Shown here: positions 1 through 7,539 of the stretch, one piece after another | Position numbering within the stretch: the first letter of the stretch is position 1 | How the letters are laid out: each line of letters begins with the position of its first letter | NCBI GenBank assembly: GCA_051746745.1 | Contig: JBNJFJ010000011.1 | Location: 1-43,400, forward strand | Direction: 5' to 3' | DNA: 43,400 nucleotides | Origin: Halolactibacillus sp051746745 | Lineage (GTDB): Bacteria; Bacillota; Bacilli; Bacillales; Amphibacillaceae | Notes under the pieces: generated by a model | Seen by the model: only the letters and a program-made list of their open reading frames with translations | What the model was told of the DNA's origin: nothing | Databases searched by the model: none | Program-made: the position numbers and the translations under genes

Positions 1-49
1 AAAAATACGGAGGTGTTCATTTCTTCATACCTGTTTGTTTAAATGTTTC

Positions 50-97
50 TTTAAAAAAACACCCACCACTGCCAGTTTATAATGACTAACAGTGGTG
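50..97 (-). terminator. Rho-independent terminator, minus strand
   Basis: On the minus strand the arms CACCACTG (90-97) and CAGTGGTG (64-71) pair, and are followed by GGGTGTTTTTTT. It lies just beyond the decayed copy of the HD-gene 3' end at 118-258. It therefore looks like the original terminator of the gyrase operon, displaced by the cassette between 260 and 1524. Confidence 0.7.
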
Positions 98-117
98 AGC
101 GTAATAGGATTAATTTT

Positions 118-258
118 AAATAAAAGCAGTTTTTTTTGGGTGATGCCTCCTGCGTAAGGGTATAAATATCATTCGTTCTATGCACCCTCACAATCGCTTC
201 TGGGCCTTTGTTTAAGTGTAAATCAATAACATCAACATTATCAACCGGTTGATAATGT
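118..258 (-). pseudogene. Decayed second copy of the 3' end of the HD-GYP-like gene
   Basis: Positions 118-227 match 1527-1635, the last ~35 codons of the intact HD-GYP-like gene, at about 100 of 110 positions. A run of 43 identical bases spans 134-176. Weaker similarity continues to about 258. An extra T in the run at 130-137 shifts the frame just before the old stop codon, so the C-terminus is lost. No HD-domain coding sequence precedes it: upstream (toward 300) the sequence turns into palindromes. It is a truncated, non-functional duplicate. Whether it is the original gene end left by an insertion, or a later partial duplication, cannot be decided from the sequence alone. Confidence 0.8.
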
Positions 259-259
259 T
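234..259. repeat. Perfect 26-bp palindrome
   Basis: The sequence is perfectly self-complementary around CCGG at 245-248 (half-site AACATTATCAACC). It sits exactly where similarity to the HD gene fades, so it marks one boundary of the rearrangement. It could be an operator, a recombination end or a hairpin; nothing distinguishes these. Confidence 0.75.
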
Positions 260-330
260 TAAATTAAATTCCTCGCTTTTACTCTTATCTCATTAATGCA
301 ATTCAAAATATCTAATAATTAGATAAAATA

Positions 331-374
331 AATAAAACACCCCATTAAATAATTATTTAATGGGGTGTTTTATT
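331..374. terminator. Perfect 44-nt palindrome, likely bidirectional terminator
   Basis: The arms AATAAAACACCCCATTAAAT and its complement form an uninterrupted stem, ending in TGTTTTATT on either strand. It is downstream of the abi gene on the minus strand and is a credible terminator for it. The absence of any mismatch in such an AT-rich stretch suggests recent origin or selection. Confidence 0.7.
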
Positions 375-384
375 GAATAATCAT

Positions 385-434
385 CCTAGAAACAATTATT
401 GTTTCTAGGTGCCAAACAGTCGGACTGTTTTTTC
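385..434. repeat. Two further tandem hairpins downstream of abi
   Basis: The first hairpin has an 11-bp perfect stem (385-395 with 399-409, loop TTA). The second has arms AAACAGTC (414-421) and GACTGTTT (423-430), followed by T residues on the plus strand, so it can terminate transcription entering from the left. With the 331-374 and 234-259 palindromes this makes four strong inverted repeats in 200 bases. Confidence 0.65.
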
Positions 435-453
435 CATTGAGATTAGTATAACC

Positions 454-1479
454 CTACGCATTATATTTATCAACTACTTTGCTAAAAACCTTATAAATAT
501 TTTTTAATTCTGTTTGATTATGATAATACTCAAATCTTTTTAAACACCTTTTTTTCAAAAGTTGTAATTCTGTTTTCCTGTCAACCTTCATTTGTGGTGC
601 CTTTATATAATGGTCATGTATGATTAGAATACAGACAAAATCATGTAATTTCTTATTCGATAAATATTTCTTTCTATCAGCTTTTTTGATTTTTGCTTTT
701 GATGCGAATTGGGTTACTTTTTGACTAGGTGCAAGATTATTAAAGTTAGTTAAATTAAGAATCAATGGTCTACTATGTGCCGATGCATCTCTAAAGTTTT
801 TTGTGTACTTAAGTAAGTCATATGCCAAATCAAACTTCTTTTTATTAAATTTATTGGAATCATAATAAAATTCTAGGAATCGAATCAGCTCACCGAAAGA
901 CATTAACTCTAACAAAACCCATATAGGTGGATTATTTTTTCTTTTATGATAAATATCATAATGATAACCATCTCTATTTTTATTTCTATTCATGACGATT
1001 GTTGTTATCTCTTTATACCGAGAAGGATCAAAATTATTCATTCTCTCCATTAGTAATTTTCTTGAGTACTCATCAAATTGTTCAATAATTGAATACCCAT
1101 TTTCGGTTGCGTCTCTAGTAATGGTATGAATTAACTCACTTTTTAACACATGTTCAATATCCAATAGAAGCTTGATTGATATATACCTAAGGTACATATC
1201 AATAGTAGCGAGATCATTAAGAATGCCAAAATCTAAATTGACATATTTATCATTTTTTTTAATGAAATTTTTTCTGAATGCTGTCACTTTATAATAGTAA
1301 GTGTTATTAGATAAAATATTTTTTGCATCACATTCATTTATATGATTGAAGGATATACCTTTATATTTCATATATAGAATTTGCTCATCTACATCTAGTT
1401 TCGAGAAGGTTTTCACTTTATCTAAAACTGATTCAATCACAAGATTATTGATTTTCACCAACTCCAATTTAGTAGCCAT
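454..1479 (-). CDS. Abi family (Abi_2, AbiD/AbiF-like) abortive infection protein
   Basis: A 341-residue protein resembling the Abi_2 family of phage-exclusion proteins, whose C-terminal half is a HEPN-type RNase fold. Seen in the sequence: the N-terminal YYYKVTAFRKNF stretch (residues 61-72), PPIWVLLELMSFGEL (184-198), and R230-D-A-S-A-H235, the Rx4H motif that in HEPN nucleases forms the active site. Length fits the family. The gene is clearly AT-richer than the adjacent gyrase genes and has no good Shine-Dalgarno sequence. Its promoter overlaps the stop codon of the neighbouring HD gene. It lies alone between two copies of that gene's 3' end, with no partner antitoxin or integrase visible. 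Family assignment is fairly sure. The phage-defence role is inferred from the family. Confidence 0.82.
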   Translation of the reverse strand: MATKLELVKINNLVIESVLDKVKTFSKLDVDEQILYMKYKGISFNHINECDAKNILSNNTYYYKVTAFRKNFIKKNDKYVNLDFGILNDLATIDMYLRYISIKLLLDIEHVLKSELIHTITRDATENGYSIIEQFDEYSRKLLMERMNNFDPSRYKEITTIVMNRNKNRDGYHYDIYHKRKNNPPIWVLLELMSFGELIRFLEFYYDSNKFNKKKFDLAYDLLKYTKNFRDASAHSRPLILNLTNFNNLAPSQKVTQFASKAKIKKADRKKYLSNKKLHDFVCILIIHDHYIKAPQMKVDRKTELQLLKKRCLKRFEYYHNQTELKNIYKVFSKVVDKYNA

Positions 1480-1499
1480 AATATAGAGCGTTATAAATA

Positions 1500-1528
1500 G
1501 TTATAAAATCAAGATTTCTAACCTTCAA
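1500..1528 (-). promoter_or_regulatory. Promoter for the abi gene
   Basis: On the minus strand TTGAAG (1528-1523), a 17-nt spacer and TATAAC (1505-1500) form a sigma-A type promoter about 20 bases before the abi ATG. The -35 box uses the TGA stop of the HD-GYP-like gene. The predicted 5' leader is only about 14 nt, consistent with the missing ribosome binding site. Confidence 0.55.
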
Positions 1529-2598
1529 ATAAAAGCGGTTATTTTGGGTGATGCCTCCTGCGTAAGGGTATAAATATCATTCGTACCATGCACCCTCACA
1601 ATCGCTTCTGGGTCTTTATTTAAGTGTAATTCAATGATCTCTGCTTTTTCACCTGTTGATAGTGTGACTTGTTGGTTTTTTAACGCTTCTTCCAACAGAT
1701 AAAAGAATTGATATAAGTATTGATCATCAAATTGATGATTGATCCGTTCGCGCATATCGATCATCGTATCAAAGAGCGGTTTCTCTTTTTGATAGTACCG
1801 TTCAGACATCATCGCATGATAACTGTCACTGATCGCAATCATTTTTGCATACGGATGAATTTTATCACGTTTAACCCCCATGGGGTAACCCGAACCATCA
1901 AGCTTTTCATGGTGTTGAAGAATCCCTAGTTTCGCTTGACGTGAAAGTGACGCACAGTTTTCTACGTAGCGATATGAATAGGTTGGATGCTTTTTCATTT
2001 CATCAAGTTCTGGTGGGACAAGGGCTTGAGGCTTTTTTAACAGTCGTTGACTTATTTTAGACATACCACTGTCAGCTAAAAAGCCGGCTAAACATACTTG
2101 AATCCAGTCCTTATCGTGACCTGACTGTTTCGCAAGTAAAGACGAAATCAGAGCTGTCGCCACGCTATGATGCGCTAAGTATCGGTCTTTTGTGACTTCT
2201 CTAAATAACAGTAAAACCTCGTGTTTATGTTGATCAATCCGCTTGGCGAGTGGAATAATCGTTTCTCTTACTTTATGAATATCTAACGGCACACCACTTT
2301 GCCATAGCTGATACAGATTTTCGTACTGTTCAACAACCTTCCGGTAATGTTCTAGAAAGGGTGTGGACAGGACTTGTTCCTGTTTTTCCTCGACCACGTC
2401 AAATGGTAACGGGAAGTAGGTCATACCGTCTTCTAAGTAATCATCTACTGCGACGTCTTCGATCATAAACCGGTCCAATACTTCTTGAATCAGTGGTGTG
2501 ACCACGGTGTTTTTTGGAATAATAGGCTGCAGGCCTTTACTATAAACATCTTCAGTAATGACACAGTTTGTCACCAATTGTTTTGGATGGACATGCAT
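1525..2598 (-). CDS. HD-GYP-like domain protein with degenerate HD motif
   Basis: A 357-residue cytoplasmic protein whose C-terminal half follows the HD-GYP pattern of cyclic-di-GMP phosphodiesterases: HH at 143-144, KHP at 203-205, the signature HHEKLDGSGYP at 229-239 and ISDSYHAM around 256-263. The metal-binding HD dyad, normally found in a motif like HDIGK, reads A175-D176-S-G, so one histidine ligand is replaced by alanine. Catalysis is doubtful even though the GYP signature is intact. The start is supported by AGAGGTGACGAT before the ATG. It follows gyrA by 62 bases, with a hairpin between them, and is probably the distal gene of the gyrase operon. The 3' end is duplicated at 118-227. 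The family call is firm. Whether it binds or cleaves a nucleotide is unknown. Confidence 0.8.
   Translation of the reverse strand: MHVHPKQLVTNCVITEDVYSKGLQPIIPKNTVVTPLIQEVLDRFMIEDVAVDDYLEDGMTYFPLPFDVVEEKQEQVLSTPFLEHYRKVVEQYENLYQLWQSGVPLDIHKVRETIIPLAKRIDQHKHEVLLLFREVTKDRYLAHHSVATALISSLLAKQSGHDKDWIQVCLAGFLADSGMSKISQRLLKKPQALVPPELDEMKKHPTYSYRYVENCASLSRQAKLGILQHHEKLDGSGYPMGVKRDKIHPYAKMIAISDSYHAMMSERYYQKEKPLFDTMIDMRERINHQFDDQYLYQFFYLLEEALKNQQVTLSTGEKAEIIELHLNKDPEAIVRVHGTNDIYTLTQEASPKITAFI
1527..1635. repeat. Direct repeat, intact copy (3' end of HD-GYP-like gene)
   Basis: This 109-base stretch is repeated in the same orientation at 118-227 with roughly eight substitutions and one single-base length difference. 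The pair brackets the abi cassette. Confidence 0.85.
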
Positions 2599-2618
2599 AT
2601 CGTCACCTCTTTTGTACA

Positions 2619-2652
2619 GAATAAGCGAAAGACCATTGTCTTCCGCTTATTC
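2619..2652 (-). other. Intergenic hairpin between gyrA and the HD-GYP-like gene
   Basis: Arms GAATAAGCG and CGCTTATTC enclose a second complementary pair (AAGAC/GTCTT). There is no U-tract after it on the minus strand, so it is more likely an RNA-stability or processing element, or a weak attenuator, than a full terminator. Confidence 0.5.
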
Positions 2653-2660
2653 CTTATAGA

Positions 2661-5204
2661 TTAATTTTCTGATGGTGTGTCGTCATCTGATGCTGGTTCA
2701 GTTGCTGCTTCTGTTGGAGCAGCCTCTGTCGTTGTTTCCGTTGTTTCTGTTTGATCTTCTTCAGCTTCATCTTCTGTTTTCTCTACAACCGCAACGGTTG
2801 CGACTGTTTCCTCTTCACCCAGACGAATCAGTTTGACCCCTTGGGTGTTACGACCCGTTTGTGAAATCGTCTCAACAGGCATCCGGATAAGAATGCCACT
2901 TTCAGTGATGATCATTAAGTCTTCATCACCACGAACGGTCTTCACTGCTACGACATTTCCGGTTTTATCCGTGATATTACATGTTGATACACCTTTACCT
3001 CCGCGGTTAATCATGCGGTATTCGGATTGTGGTGTTTGTTTACCGTAACCATTTTCGGTGACGTTTAAGACGTACTGGTCTTCATCTAAGATTTCCATCG
3101 AGACAACATAATCGCCCTCACGTAAAGAAATTCCTTTAACACCAGCGGCGGTACGTCCCATCGAACGGACGGCATCTTCTTTAAAGTGAATCAATGACCC
3201 GTTATGTGTCGCAATCACAATGTTTTTCTTTCCATCAGTGAGACGGACAGATATCAGTTCATCTTCCTCGCGTAAGTTTAAAGCAATCAGTCCACTACGA
3301 CGAATATTCGCAAATTGCGATAACTCGGTACGCTTAGAAATCCCTTGTTTTGTCGTAAAGAACAAGTAATGATCATCGGCGAATTCTTTGACTGAAATGA
3401 CCGCATTTATCCATTCACCATTTTCAATTTCCAATAAGTTAATAATCGGTAAGCCTTTCGCCGTCCGACCAAACTCAGGAATTTCATACCCTTTCAGGCG
3501 ATAGACTTTCCCTTTATTACTAAAGAAAAGAATGGTATCGTGCGTTGATGTTGAAATTAAGTGTTCGACAAAATCATCTTCACTTGTTTCCATCCCTTGT
3601 ACCCCGCGACCACCACGACGCTGGGTCCGGTAAGTTGAGGCTGGCAGACGTTTAATATACCCTTTATGCGTAAGTGTAATCACGATATCTTCTTCTGGAA
3701 TTAAATCTTCGTCTTCGAAGAAGTCAAACCCACCCGAAGCGATCTCGGTCATACGGGTATCGTTAAATTTCGCTTTAATCTCAAGCAGCTCTTCGCGGAT
3801 GATCTCAATCAGCTTCGATTCATCGCTTAAAATCGCTTTGAGTTCTTTAATTAAAGTTTGTAGTTCTTCGTACTCTCCTTCAATCTTATCGCGTTCTAAG
3901 CCTGTTAAACGCTGGAGACGCATATCAAGAATCGCTTGGGCTTGTTTTTCAGATAGACTAAACTTTTCAATCAAGTTAGTACGGGCTTCATCTGCCGTTT
4001 TTGAGCCACGAATAAGGGCAATAATCTCATCAATATGGTCAAGCGCAATCCGTAACCCTTCTAAAATGTGAGCTCTGGCTTCTGCTTTTTCTAATTCATA
4101 TTCTGTCCGGCGACGAATAATGACTTTTTGGTGTTCTAAATAATATTCAAGCGCTTGTTTTAATGTCAGCACTTTTGGCTGTCCATCCACAAGAGCCAAC
4201 ATATTAATACCAAATGACGTCTGTAGGGACGTTTGTTTATATAAGTTATTGAGTAACACGTTTGGATTGGCATCACGACGGAGTTCAATCACAACCCGCA
4301 TGCCGTTACGGTCAGACTCATCACGTAAATCGGTAATGCCTTCAATCTTCTTATCACGGGCCAGTTCAGCGATTTTTTCTACCAGTTTCGCTTTATTAAC
4401 CTGATAAGGAAGCTCTGACACGAGGATTCGTGACTTGCCGTTAGCTTGTTCTTCAATTTCAGCTTTAGCCCGAATCGTAATTGAGCCTTTTCCTGTTTCA
4501 TACGCTTTACGAATACCAGAGCGCCCGAGAATCGTTGCACCGGTCGGGAAGTCTGGTCCATGAATGTATTCTTCCATCAATTCTTCAATCGAAATATCTG
4601 GATTCTCACTCACGGCTAAAATCGCATCAATCGTTTCACCTAATTGGTGCGGGGGAATATTTGTCGCCATCCCGACGGCAATACCAGAAGCCCCGTTAAC
4701 GAGTAAGTTAGGAAACCGTGACGGTAACACGACCGGTTCACGTTCTGAACCATCATAGTTATCGGCATAGTCAATCGTATTTTTATTAATATCGCGGAGT
4801 AATTCCATCGAGATTTTTGACATTTTTGCTTCGGTATAACGCATCGCTGCCGCTGGGTCACCATCGACAGAACCGAAGTTACCGTGACCATCAACAAGTG
4901 GGTAACGGTAGCTAAAATCTTGCGCCATTCTTACCATGGCTTCGTATACAGCTGAGTCACCGTGTGGATGATACTTACCAATCACATCACCAACAATACG
5001 CGCGGATTTTTTATAGGCTTTATCTGCGTGCATACCTAAATCATTCATCGCATAAAGAATCCGGCGGTGTACCGGTTTTAATCCATCACGTACATCGGGT
5101 AAGGCACGTGAGACAATGACACTCATTGCGTAGTCTAAAAATGACGTACGCATTTCTTTACCAATATTTATTTCTTGAACCTGGGGACGCTTTTGCTCCA
5201 CCAT
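2661..5204 (-). CDS. gyrA: DNA gyrase subunit A
   Basis: Breakage-reunion subunit of DNA gyrase (A2B2), which introduces negative supercoils ahead of the fork. The 847-residue protein has the catalytic tyrosine Y123 in AAAMRYTEAK. The quinolone-determining region HPHGDSAVYEAM carries S84 and E88, the usual sensitive residues. The GyrA box QRRGGRG opens the C-terminal DNA-wrapping beta-pinwheel. The last ~35 residues form an acidic, Thr/Glu/Ala-rich tail that looks disordered; such tails regulate wrapping in some gyrases. The start is preceded by TAGGAGGTAATTAA. The gene lies 68 bases downstream of gyrB and is presumably co-transcribed with it. Confidence 0.98.
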   Translation of the reverse strand: MVEQKRPQVQEINIGKEMRTSFLDYAMSVIVSRALPDVRDGLKPVHRRILYAMNDLGMHADKAYKKSARIVGDVIGKYHPHGDSAVYEAMVRMAQDFSYRYPLVDGHGNFGSVDGDPAAAMRYTEAKMSKISMELLRDINKNTIDYADNYDGSEREPVVLPSRFPNLLVNGASGIAVGMATNIPPHQLGETIDAILAVSENPDISIEELMEEYIHGPDFPTGATILGRSGIRKAYETGKGSITIRAKAEIEEQANGKSRILVSELPYQVNKAKLVEKIAELARDKKIEGITDLRDESDRNGMRVVIELRRDANPNVLLNNLYKQTSLQTSFGINMLALVDGQPKVLTLKQALEYYLEHQKVIIRRRTEYELEKAEARAHILEGLRIALDHIDEIIALIRGSKTADEARTNLIEKFSLSEKQAQAILDMRLQRLTGLERDKIEGEYEELQTLIKELKAILSDESKLIEIIREELLEIKAKFNDTRMTEIASGGFDFFEDEDLIPEEDIVITLTHKGYIKRLPASTYRTQRRGGRGVQGMETSEDDFVEHLISTSTHDTILFFSNKGKVYRLKGYEIPEFGRTAKGLPIINLLEIENGEWINAVISVKEFADDHYLFFTTKQGISKRTELSQFANIRRSGLIALNLREEDELISVRLTDGKKNIVIATHNGSLIHFKEDAVRSMGRTAAGVKGISLREGDYVVSMEILDEDQYVLNVTENGYGKQTPQSEYRMINRGGKGVSTCNITDKTGNVVAVKTVRGDEDLMIITESGILIRMPVETISQTGRNTQGVKLIRLGEEETVATVAVVEKTEDEAEEDQTETTETTTEAAPTEAATEPASDDDTPSEN

Positions 5205-5272
5205 TTAATTACCTCCTATCCAACTGAGGACACATTTTTCTTACTTGTTTGTACCGACGTTTTAACTAGGCA

Positions 5273-7195
5273 TCAAACGTCTAAGTTTTTCACGTAGACC
5301 GCATTCTCTTGAATAAAGTTACGACGCGGTTCGACTTTATCTCCCATCAACATATCAAAGATTTGATCTGCCTCAATCGCATCATCAAGATTGACTTGAA
5401 GTAACGTACGATTATCAGGGTCCATCGTTGTCTCCCACAGTTGTGTTGCATTCATTTCACCAAGACCTTTGTAGCGTTGTAAACCTGGGCGAGGGGCCTT
5501 TGGAATTTCCGCTAAAATCCGGTCGAGTTCTTTTTCATTATACGCATAGTAGACCGCTTTACCTTGTTGTACTTTGTATAATGGTGGCTGCGCAATATAA
5601 ATATAACCATGATCAATCAGCGGACGCATGTAGCGATAGAGGAACGTCAGTAATAACGTTCTGATATGGGCACCATCGACATCAGCATCGGTCATAATGA
5701 CAACTTTATGGTAACGCGCTTTTGAAATATCAAACTCTTCACCAATGCCCGTTCCCATGGCGGTTACCATTGAACGGATCTCATTGTTTGATAGAATCCG
5801 GTCAAGACGCGCTTTTTCAACATTTAAGATTTTCCCACGCAACGGTAAAATCGCTTGGAAGTGACGATCACGCCCTTGTTTAGCTGACCCACCAGCCGAG
5901 TCACCCTCGACGATATAAATTTCACTTTTCGACGCATCACGACTTGAACAATCGGCTAATTTACCTGGCAAGTTAGAAATTTCTAATGCCCCTTTACGAC
6001 GCGTTAATTCACGGGCTTTTTTCGCGGCCATGCGGGCACGAGAAGCCATCAGACCTTTATCAACGATAATCCGAGCGGAATTCGGGTTTTCAAATAAAAA
6101 CGTTGAGAATAAATCACTGAAGGTTGAGTCCGTAATGGTTCGCACTTCACTGTTGCCTAATTTCGTCTTTGTTTGCCCTTCAAATTGAGGATCCGGGTGT
6201 TTAATTGACACAATGGCCGTTAAGCCTTCACGTACATCATCCCCCGTTAAGTTTGGATCACTTTCTTTAAACATATTATTTTTCCGCGCATAATCATTAA
6301 TCACACGGGTTAAACCTGTTTTAAAGCCAGACTCATGCATCCCACCTTCATACGTGTGGATATTGTTGGCGAAAGAATAGATATTACTCGCAAAGCCATC
6401 GTTGTATTGAATCGCGACTTCAACCGAAATGCCTTGTTCTTCTTTTTCTGCGTAGAACGGTTCGTGTAACACTTCTTTTGAGCCATTTAAATACTCAACG
6501 TAGGATTTAATCCCACCTTCATAATAGTATTCTTCGTAGACAGATTCATCGCCTTCGACGCGCTTATCTTCGATCGAGATTTTAAGTCCTTTATTTAAGA
6601 ACGCTAATTCACGCAGACGCGTCTGCAGTGTCTCGTAGCTATAAGTCGTTGTTTCTTCAAATACCTCTTTATCTGGCATAAAATGAATCTTAGTCCCGGT
6701 AATCTCTGTTTCACCGATGACTTCAAGTTCCGTTGTTAATTTTCCACGGCTGAAATCAAGGTAATAAATTTTACCATCGCGGTGGACATAGACTTCCAGT
6801 GACGTTGACAACGCATTAACAACCGATGCCCCTACACCATGCAGGCCACCTGAGACTTTATAACCGCCACCACCAAATTTACCACCGGCGTGGAGGACGG
6901 TCATAATGACTTCAACAGCTGGGCGATTTGATTTCTCATGAATCCCAACTGGAATACCCCGACCGTTATCAATAACGGTAATACTATTATCTTTTTCAAT
7001 AATGACTTGAATATGGTCACAGTGTCCCGCAAGAGCCTCATCGATACTGTTGTCGACAATTTCCCATACGAGGTGATGTAAGCCTCTTTCACCGGTTGAA
7101 CCGATATACATACCAGGACGTTTTCTTACTGCTTCAAGACCTTCTAAAACCTGTATCTGGCTTTCATCATAAGCTTGTTCTAAATTTTCTTCCAT
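5273..7195 (-). CDS. gyrB: DNA gyrase subunit B
   Basis: ATPase subunit of DNA gyrase: GHKL ATP-binding domain (EIVDNSIDEALAG, NGRGIPVG, GGLHGVGASVVNALS), transducer, then TOPRIM domain with EGDSAGGSAKQGRD and DADVDGAHIRTL. It supplies strand-passage energy to GyrA. The frame stays open to a GTG at 7210. The ATG at 7195 gives the usual N-terminus MEENLEQAYDESQIQVLEG and has GTAGGTGA about 12 bases upstream, so it is preferred (640 residues). The choice of start is not certain. It follows remB by about 75 bases in the recF-remB-gyrB-gyrA cluster. Confidence 0.97.
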   Translation of the reverse strand: MEENLEQAYDESQIQVLEGLEAVRKRPGMYIGSTGERGLHHLVWEIVDNSIDEALAGHCDHIQVIIEKDNSITVIDNGRGIPVGIHEKSNRPAVEVIMTVLHAGGKFGGGGYKVSGGLHGVGASVVNALSTSLEVYVHRDGKIYYLDFSRGKLTTELEVIGETEITGTKIHFMPDKEVFEETTTYSYETLQTRLRELAFLNKGLKISIEDKRVEGDESVYEEYYYEGGIKSYVEYLNGSKEVLHEPFYAEKEEQGISVEVAIQYNDGFASNIYSFANNIHTYEGGMHESGFKTGLTRVINDYARKNNMFKESDPNLTGDDVREGLTAIVSIKHPDPQFEGQTKTKLGNSEVRTITDSTFSDLFSTFLFENPNSARIIVDKGLMASRARMAAKKARELTRRKGALEISNLPGKLADCSSRDASKSEIYIVEGDSAGGSAKQGRDRHFQAILPLRGKILNVEKARLDRILSNNEIRSMVTAMGTGIGEEFDISKARYHKVVIMTDADVDGAHIRTLLLTFLYRYMRPLIDHGYIYIAQPPLYKVQQGKAVYYAYNEKELDRILAEIPKAPRPGLQRYKGLGEMNATQLWETTMDPDNRTLLQVNLDDAIEADQIFDMLMGDKVEPRRNFIQENAVYVKNLDV

Positions 7196-7272
7196 TGCCA
7201 CTACATTCACCTACATTTCTTTAATTTCATAGCGCTTCTCTAACATTTCTATATCACACTTATTATCAAGGA

Positions 7273-7539
7273 TTAATACGATTCTTGTTGCGAGAGAATC
7301 GCTTTAATGCTAGTCCGCTTCTTGAGTGTTGGGATCGCGAGCGGACTGTAATAAACCCCATCATTGGTAAAGATAATCGTCTTTACGACATCTTCATCAT
7401 AGTCGAGGTCATCGTCTTCTTGTTCAGCATAATCAATCATCTCTTCGTTAATCGAGGAGACTTCTATGTCTTGTTGATTAATCATCACAATAATATCACT
7501 CGTTTGAATGACTTGATCGTTCCCAATATGCATAAACAT
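7273..7539 (-). CDS. remB: Extracellular matrix/biofilm regulator RemB (DUF370)
   Basis: An 88-residue DUF370 protein, the RemB (YaaB) type that sits between recF and gyrB in Bacillus and contributes to expression of biofilm matrix genes. The beginning MFMHIGNDQVIQTSDIIVMI and the C-terminal TSIKAIL segment fit the family. A central acidic stretch (residues 38-51, EQEDDDLDYDED) is less typical and looks like a loop. Its ATG overlaps the recF stop codon as TAATG, indicating translational coupling. It has its own AGAGGGG seven bases upstream. The identification rests on size, sequence and position. Confidence 0.87.
   Translation of the reverse strand: MFMHIGNDQVIQTSDIIVMINQQDIEVSSINEEMIDYAEQEDDDLDYDEDVVKTIIFTNDGVYYSPLAIPTLKKRTSIKAILSQQESY

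Noticed and set aside
454..1479. Type III toxin-antitoxin reading of the abi locus
   Set aside because: The protein is Abi_2/HEPN-like, not ToxN/AbiQ-like, and no tandem short-repeat antitoxin RNA precedes it. The palindromes are downstream.
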